From the NCBI GenBank assembly GCA_902489645.1, contig CABUAW010000075.1, positions 1 to 10,114 on the forward strand: a DNA stretch of 10,114 nt. The letters are read 5' to 3'. Below the pieces are notes generated by a model. It saw only the letters and a list, made by a program, of their open reading frames with translations. It was not told the DNA's origin and ran no database searches. The DNA comes from an uncultured Lachnospiraceae bacterium (lineage in GTDB: Bacteria > Bacillota > Clostridia > Lachnospirales > Lachnospiraceae). Positions within the stretch are counted from its first letter, which is position 1; every line of letters starts with the position of its first letter. Shown one piece after another: positions 5,793 to 10,114 of this stretch. The position numbers and the translations under genes are program-made.

Positions 5793-6668
5793 TCACCGTA
5801 CCACTTCACTCCAATAAGGAATGGACACAGCGGCCCCCGCCCTGGACACGGCAATGGATGCGGCCTTGGACGCCATCTTTAATGCGATTTCCGCAGCTTC
5901 TCCGTCTGCGATACATTTAAGAAAGTATCCGGTAAATGTATCTCCCGCCCCGGTCGTATCCACCGTATCCACTTTAAAAGCTTCCTGAAAGCATTTCTTC
6001 CCCGCAGACCGGTATAAAACGCCCTGGCTGCCCAATGTCAGTATCACTTCCATATCCGGATAAACGTTTAGCAATTCCTGACAGATTTCCTCCGGCGCCT
6101 TTTTGCCCGTCATCCATTCGCCTTCAATCTCATTTAATAACAGCCATTGAATCTTGCTCAAATCACACTGATGAATCACCTCATTGGCCGGGGACGGATT
6201 CAGGGCAATTTTTAATCCGCGCCTCCAGGCTGATTCGATAATTTCAGGGACAAGATTTATTTCGTTTTGAAGGACCAGAATATCTCCTGCCTGAAATTTA
6301 TCAAGCACATGCTCCACAAAATCTCTGTTCATCCTATGATTCGCCCCGTCATAAAGGATAATCGCATTTTGCCCGGAATCGCTCACCTGTATGATTGCTT
6401 TGCCTGTATCACAGTCTGCAGCCTCCACCAAAGACGTATCGACGCCGGAAGCCTTCATTAAATCCACCAGCCACTGTCCATCCGCTCCAATCTTTCCCGC
6501 ATGATATACGTCGGCGCCGGCCCGGGCCAAAGCCACCGATTGATTTAATCCCTTGCCTCCCGGAAACACCTGAAATCCCAAAGATTTTTTTGTTTCTCCA
6601 GGACGCACAAAATCATCCACATGGTACACATTGTCAATGTTTATTGAGCCAAAATTCAATATTTTCAT
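5793..6668 (-). CDS. Ribokinase-like PfkB-family carbohydrate kinase
   Basis: This 291-residue cytoplasmic kinase should transfer phosphate from ATP to a sugar or sugar-derived alcohol. Family signatures are clear: FGSINIDNVY at the N-terminus, GGKGLNQSVALARAGA (37-52, substrate region), NPSPA (157-161), NEIEG (179-183, ribokinase-type metal/ATP region), and DTTGAGDTFTGYF (237-249) with catalytic base Asp243. It is closest in style to ribokinase (RbsK), but the family has many substrates and none can be named. The start at 6668 has GAGGTG about 5 bases upstream. It lies 35 bases after the dehydrogenase gene and ends just before the chosen start of the LarA-like gene (22 bases), so it is in the same operon. 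A kinase beside a racemase-type enzyme and a polyol-type dehydrogenase points to sugar-acid or polyol catabolism. Confidence 0.9.
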   Translation of the reverse strand: MKILNFGSINIDNVYHVDDFVRPGETKKSLGFQVFPGGKGLNQSVALARAGADVYHAGKIGADGQWLVDLMKASGVDTSLVEAADCDTGKAIIQVSDSGQNAIILYDGANHRMNRDFVEHVLDKFQAGDILVLQNEINLVPEIIESAWRRGLKIALNPSPANEVIHQCDLSKIQWLLLNEIEGEWMTGKKAPEEICQELLNVYPDMEVILTLGSQGVLYRSAGKKCFQEAFKVDTVDTTGAGDTFTGYFLKCIADGEAAEIALKMASKAASIAVSRAGAAVSIPYWSEVVR

Positions 6669-6703
6669 TGTTACACCTCACCTATTCAATACTGAGACTG
6701 CCG

Positions 6704-7810
6704 TTAATATGTGGCTTCCACCTCCCGGATGGCCTGACACATCATCTCTTCTGTAATATTATCAAATGGTTTCGTCCGCATCAAGACATCAGACACCGCT
6801 TTTAATGCCACCGTATGTATATTTTCCTCTGTAAATTCCAGATTCAGGCCGCTGAAAGTAGCTATAAGTCCCATGGCATCATAAAGCCCCTTCAATTCCG
6901 CCTTCTCAGCTTCAGGCGCATTTAATACGGCAAGCTGAACGGCGATGCCATAGGCCACTTTCTCGCCATGGGTAATGTGATGACCGCCCGGCAGCTTCGT
7001 CAAACCATTCTGCGTGGAATGGGCAATGCCGTTTCGGACGGCCTTAATGCCCAGCGCCTGTACAGTGGCCGCCGTATAAATATTTAAATTGACCACATTG
7101 ATAAATTCTTTGGTCAGCACGCCCGTATCCAGGGCATCCAAAGCAGCTTTCCCATCGCTGAACAAATGCTCTTTTAACATTCCGGCCACCGCCAGAGCCA
7201 TATAATCGAACATGTCCGCATTGTCTGAGCCCGGCAGGGAGGCGCTGCCCTCGTACCATTTTGCAAGGGCGTCATAAATACCCGAAATCAGATACTTTTT
7301 CGGAGCTTTCAGAATGACCTCCGGGTCAACAATCACCAACGGCGGATTGGTTTTCGGATACACATTTTCCAAATATTCGCCTTCATCCGAATAGACGATA
7401 ATCTGATTGCTGGCCGCCGCACAGGTGGCCGCAATCGTAGGAATCGTAATGACCGGAATCCCACAGATTTCCGCTGCATATTTGGCCGTGTCCAGCGATT
7501 TTCCGCCTCCGGTTCCAATGATAAAATCCGGTCCGTATTCCCGGCACAGACCCACCAGCTTTTCCACATTATTCATACTGCTCTCACCGACAAAAGCGTT
7601 CACCGTGTATTCGATTCCGGCCGCTTCAAGCGCCGGAAACAGCTTGTCCTGAATGGACGCTCTGGAGCGGGTGCCTCCGCTGACAATGGTTTTCTTTCCA
7701 AAGGGCGTCAGTAATTTTTCAATCTCGTCCCACACATTCGGACGGCAGCAATATCTGGCCGGACCCGATTTATTATATTTTATCGTTTCATTGATGCTTA
7801 AATCCATCAT
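6704..7810 (-). CDS. Glycerol dehydrogenase-like (iron-containing alcohol dehydrogenase superfamily) oxidoreductase
   Basis: This 368-residue, NAD(P)-linked metal-dependent dehydrogenase resembles GldA in length and motifs. The nucleotide-binding GTGGGKSLDTAK is at 99-110, followed by TIPTIAATCAAAS (122-134). The likely metal ligands are Asp180 (IYDALAKWYE), His264 (GIAHSTQNG) and His281 (ITHGEKVAYG). The expected reaction is interconversion of an alcohol or polyol with a ketone or aldehyde. An earlier ATG at 7834 overlaps the livF stop in an ATGA, but it has a poor ribosome binding site. The ATG at 7810 has GGGGGG six bases upstream and is preferred. It sits between ABC transporter ATPase genes and a sugar kinase, so the alcohol may be the imported compound or an intermediate. 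Glycerol itself is only one possibility. The loop PGGHHITHG is longer in histidines than strictly needed for metal binding. Confidence 0.9.
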   Translation of the reverse strand: MMDLSINETIKYNKSGPARYCCRPNVWDEIEKLLTPFGKKTIVSGGTRSRASIQDKLFPALEAAGIEYTVNAFVGESSMNNVEKLVGLCREYGPDFIIGTGGGKSLDTAKYAAEICGIPVITIPTIAATCAAASNQIIVYSDEGEYLENVYPKTNPPLVIVDPEVILKAPKKYLISGIYDALAKWYEGSASLPGSDNADMFDYMALAVAGMLKEHLFSDGKAALDALDTGVLTKEFINVVNLNIYTAATVQALGIKAVRNGIAHSTQNGLTKLPGGHHITHGEKVAYGIAVQLAVLNAPEAEKAELKGLYDAMGLIATFSGLNLEFTEENIHTVALKAVSDVLMRTKPFDNITEEMMCQAIREVEATY

Positions 7811-7830
7811 ATTAATCCCCCCAACATTTA

Positions 7831-8541
7831 TCATCCGCCAAGATACGATTTCTTGACCTCGTCACTTTCCAATAATTCTTTACTCGGGCCGCTGAGTGTA
7901 ATCCGGCCATTTTCCATAACATAACACCGGTTGGAAATACTCAGCGCCATAAAAGCATTCTGCTCCACCAGCAGTATCGGAATCTTTTTCGATTTATTGA
8001 TATCCACAATAACCCGGAACATATCTTCGACAATCACGGGCGCCAGTCCCAAAGACGGCTCGTCAAACATAATCAGCTTCGGCTCACTCATCAATCCCCT
8101 GCAGATGGCCAGCATCTGCTGCTCGCCGCCGCTTAGGGAACCGGCCAACTGTTTCTGCCGCTCGCCCAGTTTTGGAAAAATGGCGTACATTTCTTCCAGA
8201 TGGTCATTCATTTCTTTTGCCGAATATTTTCGGCAATAAGCGCCCATTTCCAGGTTGTCCCGAACAGACATCTCTGGGAAAACCTCCCGGCCCTCCGGCA
8301 CATAGACAATTCCCTTTGACACAATCTTTGTATTCCGGATTTTCGTTAAATCCTCGCCCTGAAATTCAATGTCTCCATGTTTTGGCCGGATTAACCCCAT
8401 AATGGTTTTCATCAGCGTACTTTTTCCTGCGCCGTTTGCGCCAATCAGAGAAATAATCTCATTCTCGCCCACCTCCAGGCTCACATCGTGGAGGACCTGG
8501 ACTTTACCATAGTAAGCGTCAATATGATTCACTTTAAGCAT
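7831..8541 (-). CDS. livF: ABC transporter ATP-binding protein, LivF type
   Basis: This 236-residue ATPase is one of the two nucleotide-binding subunits of a HAAT (hydrophobic amino acid uptake) type importer. It shows the LivF opening MLKVNHIDAYYGKVQVLHDV, Walker A GANGAGKST (34-42), signature LSGGEQQ (136-142), Walker B LIMFDEP (156-162), the switch region LLVEQN (190-195) and the usual short C-terminus ending YLGG. The start at 8541 is set by an excellent ribosome binding site (AAAGGAGG, 9 bases upstream). The frame is open further back to 8655, but only within livG. It overlaps livG by 8 bases. The HAAT family also carries urea, amides, aromatic acids and other polar solutes. Since the downstream genes are sugar/hydroxy-acid-type enzymes, the cargo may not be an amino acid. 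Confidence 0.92.
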   Translation of the reverse strand: MLKVNHIDAYYGKVQVLHDVSLEVGENEIISLIGANGAGKSTLMKTIMGLIRPKHGDIEFQGEDLTKIRNTKIVSKGIVYVPEGREVFPEMSVRDNLEMGAYCRKYSAKEMNDHLEEMYAIFPKLGERQKQLAGSLSGGEQQMLAICRGLMSEPKLIMFDEPSLGLAPVIVEDMFRVIVDINKSKKIPILLVEQNAFMALSISNRCYVMENGRITLSGPSKELLESDEVKKSYLGG

Positions 8542-9343
8542 TTGTTCCAGCCTCCTTTGCCATTTTCTGACGATAGCCTTCGCCCAGATATGCCGTGATA
8601 ACCTCTTCATTCTGCTGAATTTCTTTCGGGCCGCCCTGGGCAATCTTACATCCAAAATTCAGGACCGTGATATCGTGGCTCAAATTCATGACCACATCCA
8701 TGTTATGTTCAATTAAAAACATATCCACATCTTTCTCATAGACCTTCTGAATAATATCGATAAACTCCTTACGCTCGGACGGATTCAGTCCGGCGGCCGG
8801 TTCATCCAGCAAAATCAACTTTGGTTCTGTCATCAGCGTGCGGCCAAGCTCCGTCATTTTCTGACGGCCATAGGCCAGATTACTCACAACTTCATCTTTA
8901 TATTTATACATCCCAATAAAATTTAATACTTCTTCTGCCTTCTCCTTCAGCATTTTTTCTTCATTATTCGCCTTTTTAAAATTCACAAGCCAGGATAAGA
9001 TATTCTGATTTGTTTTACTTTGGGCGCCGAGCATTAAATTTTCCATAACAGTCATTGTCGAAAACAATTTAATATTCTGAAATGTCCGGCCAATACCAAG
9101 CTGAGCTCTGGCATAAATCGGCATCGCGGATATCGGCTGGCCGCAGAACAATACTTCCCCTTCGGTCTGCGGGTCATCCCCGGTAATCATATTGACCGTC
9201 GTTGTTTTTCCGGCCCCATTCGGTCCAATCAGCGCATGAATCCGCCCTTTCTTTACCTGAAAATTTAAATCGTTGACGGCCACCAGGCCAAAATACCGTT
9301 TTGTCAAATGCTTTGCTTCCAAAATAATCTGTTCATTACTCAT
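8534..9343 (-). CDS. livG: ABC transporter ATP-binding protein, LivG type
   Basis: This 269-residue ATPase partners LivF beneath the LivH/LivM membrane pair. Walker A GPNGAGKTT is at 40-48, the LivG-typical GIGRTFQNIKLF at 83-94, Walker B LILLDEP at 176-182, AAGLNP follows it, and the switch histidine is His213 in LIEHNMD. The ABC signature reads NLAYGRQKMTELGRTL (155-170). Most LivG proteins have LSYGQQR there, so the serine and a glutamine of the signature are replaced, an unusual but conservative variation. An ATG at 9343 is chosen. A GTG at 9352, three codons earlier, overlaps livM further and is an alternative. Either way the start lies inside the livM 3' end, showing tight coupling. Confidence 0.92.
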   Translation of the reverse strand: MSNEQIILEAKHLTKRYFGLVAVNDLNFQVKKGRIHALIGPNGAGKTTTVNMITGDDPQTEGEVLFCGQPISAMPIYARAQLGIGRTFQNIKLFSTMTVMENLMLGAQSKTNQNILSWLVNFKKANNEEKMLKEKAEEVLNFIGMYKYKDEVVSNLAYGRQKMTELGRTLMTEPKLILLDEPAAGLNPSERKEFIDIIQKVYEKDVDMFLIEHNMDVVMNLSHDITVLNFGCKIAQGGPKEIQQNEEVITAYLGEGYRQKMAKEAGTNA

Positions 9344-10114
9344 GGCCTTCACCGCCTTCCGCTGCCGCCTTCTTTTTAAACCGTTTTACAACCTTTCCGT
9401 AAATGGATATAAGACCATTCGGCAGGAAAAGGGCGCTGATTAAAACAAGAATACAATAGGTAATCTGGTAATAATCCCCCAGGAAACGCAATATTTCCGG
9501 CAGCATTGTAATCACTATCGCTCCAATGATATTTCCAAAAATATCTCCGATGCCTCCGACCATCAGCATAATTACATAGTTAATCGACAAATCCGTCGTA
9601 AACGAAAGGCTTGTAATATAATTATTAAAATGTACATATAAAGCGCCTGCGAAGGTGCCGTACATGGCCGCCAGCGTAAATGCACGGATTTTTATCTTTT
9701 TTATGTCCAGTCCCAGAGATTCAATGGCATCCACATTATCCCGGACCGCCCGAAACTCCCGTCCCCATTTGGAATAAACAATACGGGCGGAAAGCAGGCA
9801 CATGATGACCGCAACCACCAATACAAAATAAAAGTATTTGACATTGGTATCCAGTGCTATCGGCCCTACACAAAACCGTGGAATATTTTTAAGTCCCTGA
9901 GTACCTCCGGTAATATCCGTCAGATTTGTCGCGAAAATACGGACAATCTCTGTGAAAGCCAGCGTCGTCAGAGAAAGGTAAACGCCCCTTAATTTCAAAC
10001 TCGGATATCCCAGCCCACGGCCAATTAAAAATCCGGCCGCTACGGCTATGAGCATTGTCAGCCACGGTGAAATGCCATAATTTCTGGACAAAATTGCCGA
10101 GATATATGCGCCTA
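9336..10114 (-). CDS. livM: ABC transporter permease, LivM type (5' end outside window)
   Basis: At least 258 residues of the LivM membrane subunit are present. The frame is open to the window edge and reads GAYISAIL before SRNYGISPW, so the apparent TTG start at 10091 is not the true start. The family blocks PSLKLRGVYLSLTTLAFTEIVR and DITGGTQGLKNIP are clear. The EAA-like coupling region is near SLGLDIKKIKIRAFTLAAMYGTFAG. VMLMVGGIGDIFGNIIGA and a C-terminal PNGLISIYG with a basic tail complete the LivM pattern. Multiple membrane helices are visible. The missing N-terminal part, the LivH permease gene and the solute-binding protein gene are expected just beyond 10114, on the upstream side of this operon. 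The binding protein would be the best clue to the transported substrate. Confidence 0.93.
   Translation of the reverse strand, partial: GAYISAILSRNYGISPWLTMLIAVAAGFLIGRGLGYPSLKLRGVYLSLTTLAFTEIVRIFATNLTDITGGTQGLKNIPRFCVGPIALDTNVKYFYFVLVVAVIMCLLSARIVYSKWGREFRAVRDNVDAIESLGLDIKKIKIRAFTLAAMYGTFAGALYVHFNNYITSLSFTTDLSINYVIMLMVGGIGDIFGNIIGAIVITMLPEILRFLGDYYQITYCILVLISALFLPNGLISIYGKVVKRFKKKAAAEGGEGHE

Noticed and set aside
5793..5854. Longer LarA-like protein starting inside the kinase gene
   Set aside because: The extra residues do not resemble the family N-terminus and would overlap the kinase by over 60 bases. A start at 5770 or later fits better.
1..10114. CRISPR arrays, tRNA or rRNA genes
   Set aside because: No regularly spaced repeats, no cloverleaf pattern and no rRNA-like sequence were seen on either strand.

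Overview
The window comes from a spore-forming member of the Clostridia, most likely a gut Lachnospiraceae-type Firmicute. The evidence is purine-rich Shine-Dalgarno sites, a spore-coat gene remnant (cotJC), a Tn916/Tn5397-type module with a large serine recombinase, and Firmicute-like operon packing with ATGA overlaps. The species cannot be named from the sequence.

Positions 1 to about 3220 are the right end of an integrative conjugative or mobilizable element. From left to right it holds: two hairpins and a palindrome; a small sigma-70-like regulator resembling Tn916 Orf7; an overlapping Orf8-like helix-turn-helix gene; a terminator; about 400 bases of structured DNA without a clear gene; a 49-codon small ORF; a consensus extended -10 promoter inside an inverted repeat; and a 521-residue large serine recombinase. 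Eighteen bases after the recombinase stop, the sequence becomes the last ~75 codons of cotJC, a manganese-catalase-like spore coat protein. The element therefore appears to sit inside cotJC and to split it. The 5' part should lie beyond the left end of the element, outside this window.

Positions 3450 to 10114 are chromosomal. A two-way terminator separates the cotJC remnant from a seven-gene operon on the minus strand. In transcription order it encodes: LivM permease (cut by the window edge), LivG and LivF ATPases of a branched-chain-amino-acid-type ABC importer, a glycerol-dehydrogenase-like iron/zinc alcohol dehydrogenase, a ribokinase-family (PfkB) sugar kinase, a lactate-racemase-domain (LarA/DUF2088) protein, and an AEC-family carrier. 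Gaps are tiny or negative, so this is probably one transcript.

The genes suggest uptake of a small polar substrate, its epimerisation or racemisation by a nickel-pincer-type LarA homologue, oxidation or reduction by the dehydrogenase, phosphorylation by the kinase, and AEC export or import of an organic acid. The substrate is not known. The two points most worth following are the split cotJC gene, a possible sporulation-linked reversible interruption, and this unassigned LarA-centred catabolic operon.
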